From Paratrimastix pyriformis (taxonomy: Eukaryota; Preaxostyla; Paratrimastigidae): a stretch of DNA of 40,445 nt. The notes beneath the pieces are model-generated. The model saw only the letters and a list, made by a program, of their open reading frames with translations. It did no database searches and was not told the origin of the DNA. The DNA lies in the NCBI GenBank assembly GCA_027972325.1, contig JAPMOS010000256.1, forward strand, positions 1 to 40,445, written 5' to 3'. Both the position numbers and the translations under genes were made by a program. Positions 17,557 to 27,534 of this stretch are shown piece after piece. Position 1 is the stretch's first letter, and each line of letters starts with the position of its first letter.

Positions 17557-20500
17557 ATGGACCCAGTGGAACAGTTGGTCCATGTCATCTTCGCCGATTT
17601 GGATCGCGATGTCCGTTGCCGGCGCCCGTTTCCCTTTGATTGTACCCTTACATATTCCCACTCTCACCCATCCAGGTTGCCCAGCTTGTCTTGAATTTGT
17701 ACGCAAACAACCTTGCGGTGACCATCAAGGTACTCAAGGAGATGGGTTATCAGGTGTCTGCTTGTTTTTGTTGTGTGCTTCCCCATCTCGAAAATCTCAT
17801 GCGCTCGCTCGCTCGCTCGCTCTCTTTGCATCACCAGCGTGGGTTGTCCTCCTGCGCAAGACCGCCGAATGACCCCGGTGGATAAATTGGTCACGCTTTT
17901 TGCCGATTTGACGAGGGATGTCTGTCGCAGTATCGTTTTTCTTGGTTTTTATGCGTGCTTTTTGATTTTTTCCTTTCCCCCAACTCAGTTTGCCGATGCG
18001 ATCCTGATTGCGACCGAAGGCAGACTTGGTGTTGCCATCAGACTGATGGTGGAGATGAAGAAGTATCACGGGTCTGCCAGTTTGTGCGCACCTCTTCCCG
18101 GTGCTGACCCGATTCTTGTGTTTTCTTCCTCCACCACGCTGTCCACCCATCGACCCACCCACCTGCTTGCTTTTGCGGCTTGCGCCACCATAAACACGAG
18201 ATAGCCGCGATCCGACGATGATGCCCTCACTACCCCCATCACCCGGGGCGGCCTCCCCGCCCCCCCCCCCCCCCCCGCCCCGGGGAGAGGAGCCGCACCG
18301 CCGGTGCTGGTGTTGTTCCGGCTGAGTTGGCAGGAGATCCACGAGGGCGCCCCGGTGCCCGGGCTGGAGCCCATGATCGGGCCGCACTACCGCCACCTGG
18401 CCCACCCCACCCGGGGCACGCCCTTCCACATCCTGGGGGCGGGGGCCTTCGGGGTGACCTTCCTCTGCCTGGACACGCGCGACCTGACGGGCCGCACCCG
18501 GGTGGTGGTCAAGGTGCTGCGGCCTGACGCCGAGGGCCCGGGGGCGATGCGGGAGCTCTTCCTGCTGGCCCGGCTGAGCGACCTGCACATCCTGCAGGCG
18601 ATCGGCGAGCTGGAGGGGGTGGTGGTGGAGCGGGGCGGCCCCGGGTGCGTGTGCCTGGTGACGCCCTACTGCGAGGGGGGCGACCTGGACGGGGTCATCC
18701 GGCGGGGCACCACCCCGGGCGAGCGGCTGCGCATCATGCGGTCGCTGGTGGCCGGGCTGCGGTACCTGCACGGGACGCCCATCCCGGGGGCGCCCTACCC
18801 GGTGCTGCACAACGACATCAAGCCGGCCAATGTGCTGATGCGGCGCGATCGGGACACGGGCCTGCTGGAGGCGGTGCTGGCCGACCTGGGGCTGGCCTGC
18901 CAGTACAGCGGCCACACCATGGAGGGGGCCGGCCGGCTGGCGGCGGGCACGCGCGGCTTCATGGCGCCCGAGGTGGCCACCATGGGGAACTGCCAGGCCA
19001 CAGATGTCTACTCGATGGGGTGCCTGCTGTGGTGCCTGTACACGGGCACGGACACGGCCCACCGGGTGGAGCAGCACCTCGAGCCCGACGAGCTGGCGGA
19101 GGCCTTCGCCGAGGTGCCCGAGCGGGTGCGGGTGCTGCTGGTGCGGATGTGCGCCCGGGCGGCGGCCGAGCGGCCCTCGATCGAGGCCGTGGGCAAGGCG
19201 CTGGAGGCCGACCCGGCGGTGGCCGAGGCGAGTACGCGACTGGAAAACCCGCTGCCCGCGGAGGCCGAGCAGGAGCTGCGGGCCGGCATGGGCCTCGAGG
19301 CAGGTCTGGATTGGTTTGTTGGGATGAGGGGCCGGTTTTCCCCATCGTTGTCTGCGGACGCGAGGCTCATGGCGATGGGTTTCTTGTGGTCGGGGGGTGG
19401 TGGGGCTCATCATCAGGGCGCCCGGTGACGCTGGTCGATCTGCGGGGCTGGCTGGCCAAGCTGACTCCGGCCTCGTGCCCGGCCCAGGCTCTTGTGGGCC
19501 TGCTCCAGTGCCCCGAGGTGACCAGCCGTCACGCTGTCCTGGCCGACCTTCTCCGGGCTCTGAACAGCATGTGCGACCCCAATGTCGAGGGCTCCGCAAA
19601 CCCACGAGCGGCTCTGGGAAAAGCCGGTGTGGTTGATCCACTTGTCGGGCTGCTCACGGCCCACCCCGACCTGCCCGCCACCAGCCCCGCCGTGGCCGAG
19701 CAGCTCCTCCGGGCAATCGGTCGCCTATCGTGGGATGACGAGAACAAGGCCTCGTTTGGGCGTGCGGGGGTGGCCGCACTTGTCCGGCTGCTCACGGCCC
19801 ACCCCGACCTGCCCGCCACCAGCCCTGACCTGGCCGAGCAGCTCCTCGCGGCAATCGTCAACCTATCGGTTGGCAATCCCGAGAACCAGGCCTCTTTTGG
19901 GCGTGCCGGTGTGGCCACCCCACTTGTCCGGCTGCTCACAACCCACCCGAACCTGCCCGCCACCAACCCCGCCCTGGCCGAGCGCCTCCTCCGGGCAATC
20001 ATCAACCTCTCGCTGGACAAGGACAACAAGGCCTTGTTTGGGCGTGTCGGTGTGGCCACCCCACTTGTCCGGCTGCTCAAGGACCACCCCAACCTGCCCG
20101 CCACCAACCCCGCCCTGGCCGAGCACCTCCTCGCGGCAATCGGGAACCTGTCGTTGGATGATGAGAACCAGGCCTCGTTTGGGCGTGCCGGCGTGGTCGC
20201 CCCACTTGTCCGGCTGCTCAAGGACCACCCCAACCTGCCCGCCACCAACCCCAACCTGACCGCGGTGCTCCTCGAGCTAATCGCCACCGTGTCGGTGGAC
20301 AAGGAGAACCGGGCCTCGTTTGGGCGTGCCGGGGTAGCCACCCCACTTGTCGGGCTGCTCACGGCCCACCCCGACCTGCCCGCCACCAGCCCCGACCTGG
20401 CCGAGCAGCTCCTCGGGGCACTCGCCAACCTGTCGGCGGACAAGGACAACAAGGCCTCGTTTGGGCGTGCCGGTGTGGCCGCCCCATTTGTCCGGTTGCT

Positions 20501-22400
20501 CAAGGACCACCCCGACCTGCCCGCCACCAACCCCGCCCTGGCCGCGCACCTCCTCCGGGCAATCGGCACCCTGTCGGTGGACAATCCCGAGAACCAGGCC
20601 TCGTTTGGGCGTGCCGGGGTGGTTGCCCCACTTGTCGGGCTGCTCACGGCCCACCCCAACCTGCCCGCCACCAACCCCGCCCTGGCCGAGCAGCTCCTCC
20701 GGGCAATCGGCACCCTGTCGGTGGACAATCCCGAGAACCAGGCCTCGTTTGGGCGTGCCGGGGTGGTTGCCCCACTTGTCGGGCTGCTCACGGCCCACCC
20801 CAACCTGCCCGCCACCAGCCCCGACATGGCCGAGGAGCTCCTCCGGGCAATCGTCAACCTGTTGGCGGACAATCCCGAGAACGAGGCCTCGTTTGGGCGT
20901 GCCGGTGTGGCCGCCCCACTTGTCGGGCTGCTCACGGCCCACCCCAACCTGCCCGCCACCAACCCCGCCCTGGCTGCGGTGCTAATCGGCACCCTGTCGG
21001 TGGACAAGGAGAATCGGGCCTCGTTTGGGCGCGCCGGTGTGGCCGCCCCACTTGTCAGGCTGCTCACGGCCCACCCCAACCTGCCCGCCACCAACCCCGC
21101 CCTGGCCGCGGTGCTCCTCGGGGCAATCGCCAACCTGTCGTGGGGCAACCCCGAGAACAAGGCCTCTTTTGGGCGTGCCGGTGTGGCCGCCCCACTTGTC
21201 CGGCTGCTCAAGGATCACCCCGACCTGCCCGCCACCAGCCCCGTCCTGGCCGACTACCTCCTCCGGGCAATCGTCAACCTATCGCTGGACAAGGACAACC
21301 GGGCCTCGTTTGGGCGTGCCGGTGTGGCCGCCCCACTTGTCAGGCTGCTCACGGCCCACCCCAACCTGCCCGCCGCCAGCCCCGCCCTGGCCGAGCAGCT
21401 CCTCGAGCTAATCGCCAACCTGTCGTTGGACAATCCCGAGAACCGGGCCTCGTTTGGGCGTGCGGGGGTGGTCGCCCCACTTGTCGGGCTGCTCACGGCC
21501 CACCCCGACCTGCCCGCCACCAGCCCCGCCCTGGCCGAGCAGCTCCTCCGGGCAATCGTCAACCTATTGCTGGAGGCCTCTTTTGGGCGTGCGGGGGTGG
21601 TCGCCCCACTTGTCCGGCTGCTCACGGCCCACCCCAACCTGCCCGCCACCAACCCCGCCCTGGCCGAGGAGCTCCTCGTGGCAATCGTCAACCTGTCGGC
21701 GGACAATCCCGAGAACAAGGCCTCGTTTGGGCGTGCCGGTGTGGCCGCCCCACTTGTCGGGCTGCTCACGGCCCACCCCAACCTGCCCGCCACCAGCCCC
21801 GCCCTGGCCGAGCAGCTCCTCGGGGCAATCGCCAACCTGTCGGCGGACAATCCCGAGAACCAGGCCTTGTTTGGGCGTGCCGGTGTGTCCGCCCCACTTG
21901 TCCGGCTGCTCAAGGACCACCCCAACCTGCCCGCCGCCAGCCCCGCCCTGGCCGAGCAGCTCCTCCGGGCAATCGGCAACCTGTCGCTGAACAATTTCAA
22001 GAACCAGGCCTCGTTCGGGCGTGCCGGTGTGGCCGCCCCACTTGTCCGGCTGCTCACGGCCCACCCCGCCACCAGCCCCGCCCTGGCCGAGGAGCTCCTC
22101 CATGCAATCGGCATCCTGTCGGCGGATGAGGAAAACCGGGCATCGTTTGGGCGTGCCGGTGTAGCCGCCCCACTTGTCCGGCTGCTCACGGCCCACCCCA
22201 ACCTGCCCGCCACCAACCCCGCCCTGGCCGAGGAGCTCCTCGTGGCAATCGTCAACCTATCGCTGGACAAGGAGAACCGGGCCTCGTTTGGGCGTGCCGG
22301 TGTGGCCGCCCCACTTGTCAGGCTGCTCACGGCCCATCCCAACCTGCCGGCCGATCTCCTCAAGGCAATCCGTGGCCTGGTGCCTCAGCTTCATCCGTAG
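17557..22400 (+). CDS. N-module / non-RD kinase / 20-armadillo protein, copy A
   Basis: Exons 17557-17610, 17676-17755, 17838-17919, 17989-18071, 18205-19303, 19417-22400; donors all GTCYG. Two homologous N-terminal helical segments (starting MDPVEQLV and MTPVDKLV) are followed by a Pro-rich linker and a protein kinase: glycine loop GAGAFG, VVVK lysine, catalytic HNDIKPAN (non-RD), DLG in place of DFG, MAPE. A 113-nt phase-1 intron joins the kinase to about 20 armadillo repeats of 47-48 residues (core ASFGRAGVAAPLVRLL). In this copy the linker contains a run of 17 C (about 18259-18276), and the kinase lies one frame off the upstream exons. Copy B is in frame throughout, and the downstream 2.98-kb exon is fully open, so a homopolymer length error is likelier than decay. 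Role inferred: cytosolic signalling kinase with a protein-binding solenoid. Confidence 0.82.
19598..22365 (+). repeat. Array of ~20 coding armadillo repeats, 141-144 bp units
   Basis: Each unit encodes FGRAGVxxPLVxLLTAHP, PATNPALAEQLLxAI and NLSxDNPENxA. Units differ at few sites, mainly alternative short blocks (TAHPDL/KDHPNL, VDKEN/ADNPEN), as expected from repeated unequal exchange. One unit (near 21570) lacks the DNPEN spacer and one (near 22065) lacks NLP. Confidence 0.9.
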
Positions 22401-22458
22401 ACTCCCACCCAGATGTCCAGCCGCTTCCCTGGCCCCCCTTCCTCTCCCCTCGACCGCC

Positions 22459-22492
<34 letters not shown>

Positions 22493-22917
22493 CACCACCG
22501 CCCACCACCGCCCACCACCTTCTCCTGCCCACGAGCCCACGAGGAGGTTGGCGGGCCCCGCTCGGTCCCTCTGGAGTGCGTATGACCTCCTTGCTCTGCC
22601 CTCTCTTGTCCCTTTTCCCCCCTCACTCCCATCTACCTTCCCCTCCTCTCCCCCCCGTCGTCCTCCTTCTGGACGCTTGTTGGTTTGCTGGCCAGAGATC
22701 TTTGCGGGTTATCGTCTTTGGAGGGGAGGCCGCCGCACGTTCTCTCACGACGTTGCTTCCGCCTCGTTTGTTCTGGCGGGCGGCATGGCATATCGGGGAC
22801 CCTCCCGGGGCAGTCGGCGGGCCATGGCGGTCGTTCCCGCCCGCCTGAGTGGAAATCCCCAACGACACCCAAGATGGGTGGATGGTTCCTCCCAGACTGT
22901 GATGGCGTCGGCGGAGG

Positions 22918-23040
22918 TTGGGTTGGGAGGATGCCGATCAAGCCCTGCCTTTCAAGTTACACGCCGCTGAGCGGGAGCCGTTTGTGCTGCCTGTGTCTTC
23001 GATGGAGGGCATGCGCATGCGTGTGGGGCTGGCCGGGGGG
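22918..23040 (+). other. Possible orphan exon, unknown
   Basis: Open stretch with protein-like composition: GWEDADQALPFKLHAAEREP then FVLPVSSMEGMRMRVGLAGG. Unlike the low-complexity surroundings it has balanced codon and residue use. No family recognised, no paired splice sites established, and no counterpart seen in unit B. Confidence 0.3.
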
Positions 23041-23249
23041 GTGATCGTGCGCGCAGGGCATCGACGCGATAAGATTGGTTTGGGGGGGCCGGGGTGTGGT
23101 GGGTATCACCCCCGGGTTTGACAGCCAGCTTGCTCTGCGATGGTTGGGTGATGTTGCTTGGGGAGACGAGGCGCGGGCGTGCTGCTCGACGGCCTCGGGT
23201 GGGATGGCCATGATGATGCGCCGTGTGCTGACGCTGATGCTGTTCCAGG

Positions 23250-24005
23250 TGGTGCTGGTGGTGGACAGTGGCTATCACCCGAGGTCGATGAAACGGAAAG
23301 CCATCGGAGAACATTTATTGTGGTGCGAGAGTGTCCATTCAATCTCCCAGACGCAGCGATGTCATCCAGGCTGCTGTGGAATCAGCTGGGGGATTGAAGA
23401 TATATGAGATGACTCAGGGATGCACAAAATTCGTTTTATTTCAATCGAACATGTGCCGGAAAAAAATTTGTGGATGGCCGGAAAGGGGGAGAAGGCAGAT
23501 GAACCCAACCGTCGCGAAAAGGGGGAAAAACGTGTTGGCCCGGGGACAATGGGGGCAATTGCCGGAGAAGAACGATGAAAGGGGTGAGGGAAGAAAGAAA
23601 GAGAGGGAAGAGGAGACGATACAAAAGGAAAAGAAGAGGATTCATTTCAAGAAAAGGGACAAAAAGAAAGGATTTTACCCCACTCACCGTTTTAGCCCAT
23701 CTTGGCGTTGGGGAACCAACACCAATTTAGTCAACAGGACCGAGCGTTGATGACTTTCTGACATCGATTGACAGGATCGGCGTGCGGAGCCAATGGTAGA
23801 CCTTGTGCGGCACGACAGACATATGATCGTGGAACGTCAGTTCTCGCGAGAGACCACATTCGTCCTTTTCCGCGGACGCCTATTTTCAGAGAGAATACCC
23901 GCTGATGGTCCTCGCCGACGCTGAGCGCATGGGCTGAAGTTGCTATTCCACCCAGGTCGGAACCATGACCATCCATCGGGTTCGAATCTACCTGCGAGCC
24001 GGGGC
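23250..24005. repeat. AT-richer block shared by unit A and unit B tails (A copy)
   Basis: Landmarks GTGGCTATCACC, GACGCAGCGATGTCATC, CCAATTTAGTCAACAGGACC, GACGCTGAGCGCA and CCATGACCATCCATCGGG recur in order at 32636-33180. In copy A one strand reads FIVVRECPFNLPDAAMSSRL near 23310-23390; in B the corresponding frame is closed, so coding is doubtful. Confidence 0.7.
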
Positions 24006-24326
24006 CGGACTGGTGAGACAGATCGCTGCCCTCCATCGGCATGGTCGGCCCCGCCTCGCCCTCCCACTCCCGTTGACCTTCATTCCCCCTCGGGTGGCAT
24101 TGGCCCACCTCCGCCATCCCCTTCATCACGCCCACCCTCTTCCCCACCCATCGTCGTCATCCCCCCCCATGCCCACAGAATCTCCTCTCCCCATCCCCGC
24201 CTCCATCCTTCCAATGCCAATGTCAATGCCCATTCTCCCCTCGCCTTCGCCATTGCCTCCTCATTCCGTCATTCGCGCATCCCACGTTTCCACCCCCCCA
24301 CCCCCCCACCCCACCCCCTTGTGTCT

Positions 24327-25222
24327 CCGCTTCGGCAGGCAGACCCGAGGGCGGCCCATCCTTTCGCCTCCCCACTCTCGGGGCGGCGGCACTGCCTGGG
24401 GACGTGGGGCTCCTGCTCGGCAAAGGCGACCCATCCTCTTCCCCTTTTTGGCCTCCTGGGGCGCACCATCCGCGAGGCCCCCACCCGTCCGTGACGCTCC
24501 CCCCCCCCCCCCCCCCCCCCCTCCCTCCTCCTCCCTCCCGCTCTCTCCTTGCGATTCGTACCACTCGTGAAGCTCGCCCTCGGCCAGGAGGGGCCACCAC
24601 CCACCACCCACCACCCACCACCCACCACCCACCACCGACCGGGCGCTTCAAGACCCACCGGAATTTCGCCTCCGTCCCCCCGGGTCGACCCCTCCCATCC
24701 CAGGTGCCCATCCCAGGGGGGGCGGGCACCCCTTCGCATATGCTGCTTCTGAGTGCGGCCAGGGCCGGACAGACTGGTGGTGTGACCAGATCGCTGCCCC
24801 TCCACTCCATCGGCATGGTCGGTGCTGCCTCGGCCCCTCCCACTCCCTTCGCCTTCCTTTGCCTTCATCCCCATGGCCTTCATTCCCCATGGCCTTCATT
24901 CCCCATGGCCTTCATTCGCCTTCATCCCCCCATGGCCTTCATTCATTCCCCTTCCTCTGCCATCCCCATCATCAATTCCATCATCTCATTTCTCCCCCTT
25001 CATCATGCCCACCCTCTTCCCCACCCATGGTCGTCATCCCCTACCCAGATTCTCCCCATCCTTCCACCTCCACCCACACTCCGTCATCCCTCCCTCCCTC
25101 CCTCATCCTCCTCACCCTCATCCTCCTCATCCTCCTCATCCTCCTCCTCCCTCCGTGCCCCTGCCCTTCTCCCTTCGCTTTCGTCTCGTTCCCCACTCCG
25201 TCATTCCCGCATCCCCCACTCC

Positions 25223-25253
<31 letters not shown>

Positions 25254-25480
25254 ACCCTCCCCACACTCCCCCCTTTGTTCGTCTGCGCTTTGGCAGGCAG
25301 ACCTGAGATGCACTCGGGGCCACGGCTTCATCCCTCTCCTCTTCGCCTCCCCGCTCCTGAAGGAGGGCACTGGGATGGGGTCGGCACCGCCTGGGGACCG
25401 GCGCCCCATCCTGCTGGGGCGGCGGCACCGCCTGGGGGACGGGGGCTCTCGCCGGCCGGGCGCCCCATCCATCCGCCGAG
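24327..25480 (+). repeat. Dispersed repeat around GGCAGGCAGACC (two direct copies)
   Basis: CGCTTYGGCAGGCAGACCYG followed by a CCCATCC / GGGGCGGCGGCACYGCCTGG block occurs at about 24327-24400 and 25286-25440. Another direct copy is at 33945-34220 and an inverted one at 31880-31965. Each begins like a splice acceptor (GGCAG followed by GCAGACC). Confidence 0.6.
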
Positions 25481-25564
25481 GCCCCAACACACCCCACCCG
25501 TCCGTGACGCACCACCATCCCACCGCACCCTCCTCCCCCTCCCCCCCCCCCCCCCCCCCCCCCC

Positions 25565-26100
25565 CCAGTGCGAGTGTGGTGGATGGTGCCTTCCTCCCGG
25601 ATGGATGATGCCCTCCCCCTCCCCCATCCCCTCCCCATCCCCTCCCCGCCCCCCCCCCCCCCCCCTGCGAGGTGGATGGTGCCCCATTCCCTCCTGATGT
25701 GGATGGTGCCCCCTTCCCTCCCTGCGGGATGTGGGTGGTGCCCCATCCCCTCCCCCCAGTGTGGTGGATGCCCCAGCCCTCCTGTCGGATGTGAGTGGAA
25801 TGGTGCCTGTGATGGATGGCGCCATGCCTCAGTTGTGGTGGATGGTGCCCCCAGTGCCCTGGTTAGAGTGGATGGTACCCTCCCTCCAGTTGTTGGATGT
25901 GGATGGTGCCCCCCCCCCCCCAGTGTGGTGGATGGTGCCCCTGTGCCCGATGATTTGGATGATTTTGGTGCCGAGGACGGATGGCGCCCTCCAGTTGTGG
26001 TGGTTCTGTGGATGGTGCCAATGGTGGCTGGTGCCCCCAGTTTGTGGTGCCCTCTGGATGGCGAGGGTGGATGGTGCCCCCCCCCCCCCAGTTGTGCGGA
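25565..26100 (+). repeat. GTGGATGGTGCCCC minisatellite, unit A copy
   Basis: Irregular units of GTGGTGGATGGTGCCCCC with poly-C spacers, about 20-40 bases apart. The same family is at 34405-34985. It keeps several frames open by chance. Confidence 0.85.
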
Positions 26101-26335
26101 TCAGACCCCCCCCTGCTGGTGCCTTGAGGGAAGGGTACCTGGCTGGCTGGTTGGATGGTTGGATGGACGGATGGGACCCCGGTGTCGCCCTAACCCAACG
26201 CGTGGCGCGTTCACCGCCCCCCCCCCCCCCCCCCTCCTGCTCCTGCTCCTGCTCCTCCCCCCCCTCCTCCCCTCCCCCTCCACCACCTCCTCCTCTTCGT
26301 CCTCCTCCTCTTCCTCCTCGTCCTTGCCCCCCTCA

Positions 26336-26456
26336 GGTCGGCCTTGACGTCTCGGCCCCAGCGACATTCGCCAAGCAGCACCTGCTGACCACCGACACCC
26401 CGTCCGTCCGTCCGTCCGCCGGCATGTCCGGGGCGCCTCAGCAGGGGAGTGCCTGA
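26336..26456 (+). other. Terminal-exon-like segment shared by both units
   Basis: After a polypyrimidine tract and CCTCAG acceptor, an open stretch encodes [20 protein letters not shown] and ends in TGA at 26454-26456. Unit B keeps it (35272-35385) but lost one GTCC unit, changing its end. It could be the last exon of an unrecognised gene in the unit tail. Confidence 0.35.
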
Positions 26457-26559
26457 GGAAGGTGTGGTGGGTCAGGGCAGGGGGGAGGGGGGGTCTCCCG
26501 GCCGGCCACCGCGCCACCCCATCGGCCCATTTTGCCCCAGGCCATCATCACCCCCCATG

Positions 26560-26717
26560 CCTTCATCACCTTCAACATCACCCTCATGCCTACATCAGCC
26601 CCCATGCCTCCATCACCCCCATATGCCTCCATGCCTCCATCGCCCCCCATGCCTCCATCACCCGCCCATGCCATCATCACCCCCTTCCCATGCCTTCATC
26701 ACCCCTCATGCCTCCAT
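26560..26717 (+). repeat. CATGCCTCCATCACC minisatellite at the unit junction
   Basis: About ten irregular ~15-18 bp units directly abut the duplicated phosphatase sequence. The same repeat ends unit B (35475-35640, and 36385-36470), suggesting it served as the recombination site. Confidence 0.8.
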
Positions 26718-27231
26718 CACCACCCTGAATTACTACCAGACCCACGGACTGCGGCTCCCCCCCCAGGTCACACCCGCCTTCATGCACCGGGTCCGGGATA
26801 TGACCCGCCTCCGGAACGGCCTGCTCTACCCCGTCATTGCCGGCCACGTGGCCCGGCCCCTGCTGGCCGAGGTCACCCGGCTCCTGGCCCAGGGCGGCTC
26901 CCGCCCCGGGGCCCATCTGGCGGTGATCCTGCTGCACGATGTCAACCTGCTGGCTCTGCTGAGCCACCATGGCTCGCCCCTGCCGCGCATGGGGGCCTGG
27001 ATGCAGTTCCAGATGCGGGGCGTGGTGGGCGGGGCGGGGGTGGGGGTGGGGGCGGCCGGGGCACTGTCGACCATCGGGGGCGCGAGCCACCATCATCAAC
27101 ATCAACATCAAGACCGGGGTGGGAGGGTACTAGCCCCCAGGGTGGAGCTCATTGCTGCCGTGGCCCAGTTCGCACGGCCCCTCCGAGCCTGCATGGGGCT
27201 GAAGGAGCTGGCCGACAAGGCGGCGACCTGA
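26718..27231 (+). pseudogene. 3' half of the histidine acid phosphatase gene
   Basis: About 170 codons closely matching residues 172-341 of the phosphatase at 15346, open to its TGA, including LLHDVNLLALL, but with no RHGxRxP block. The upstream sequence is minisatellite. It cannot encode an active enzyme alone. It arose as the left edge of tandem unit B. It differs by loss of two codons (SHLGLGLP to SHHGSP) and by a shorter His-Gln run. Confidence 0.88.
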
Positions 27232-27430
27232 GATGATGGGATGTAGCGGTGGTCGATGATGGGTGGTAGTGGCGATGATGGTGGTGACGATGATGACGGC
27301 GACTGGATGATGGTGATGATGATGGTGATGATGGTGGTGGTGGTGGTGTGGGTGATGGGGGTGATGAGGATATGTTGGTGTGCGCAGATCCGTTTCCTTG
27401 AGGTTTCTCTTGCATGTCTAAAAAAGAAAG

Positions 27431-27534
27431 TTTGACACAGATCGGGCCGAGCACGCCGGGGCAGACCGAACAGAGCTCAGTTTGGTCGGCGTCGGCCGAC
27501 GCGCAGGGATTCGTTGGAGGGACAACAGACAGAG
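27431..27534 (+). promoter_or_regulatory. Conserved 5' flank of kinase-ARM copy B
   Basis: Matches 17468-17556 with a few changes (GGGCCGAGCACGCC for GGGTCGAGCACGCC). The sequence before it is a GATGATGGTG repeat that differs from copy A. Confidence 0.55.

Larger units (their letters stand above)
22401..26717. other. GC-rich noncoding tail of unit A with possible degraded exons
   Basis: C-rich, CA/CCACC-rich and CCT-rich low-complexity DNA without a convincing gene. Shared with unit B in order but not in detail. It contains the sub-features listed separately (22918-23040, 24327-25480, 25565-26100, 26336-26456, 26560-26717). An internal duplication links about 24000-24110 with 24770-24850 (both contain CCATCGGCATGGTCGG). 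Confidence 0.6.

Noticed and set aside
18645-19416. Second open frame overlapping the kinase exon (Ala/Gly/Arg-rich)
   Set aside because: Shadow of high-GC coding sequence. The kinase motifs are in the other frame, and this frame is used only after the intron ending at 19416.
19529-22363. Long antisense frames opposite the armadillo arrays
   Set aside because: The 141-bp period and high GC leave the reverse frames open. They show no independent family and repeat exactly with the sense units.
22257-22632. Short minus ORFs after the armadillo stop (Gly/Arg/Trp-rich)
   Set aside because: They are readings of CCG and CCACC repeats in the 3' flank; no codon or motif support.
23940-24005. tRNA-like T-loop GGTTCGAATC near 23980
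   Set aside because: The flanking bases do not form a T-stem, and no acceptor stem or A box can be matched. The unit B counterpart lacks the motif.
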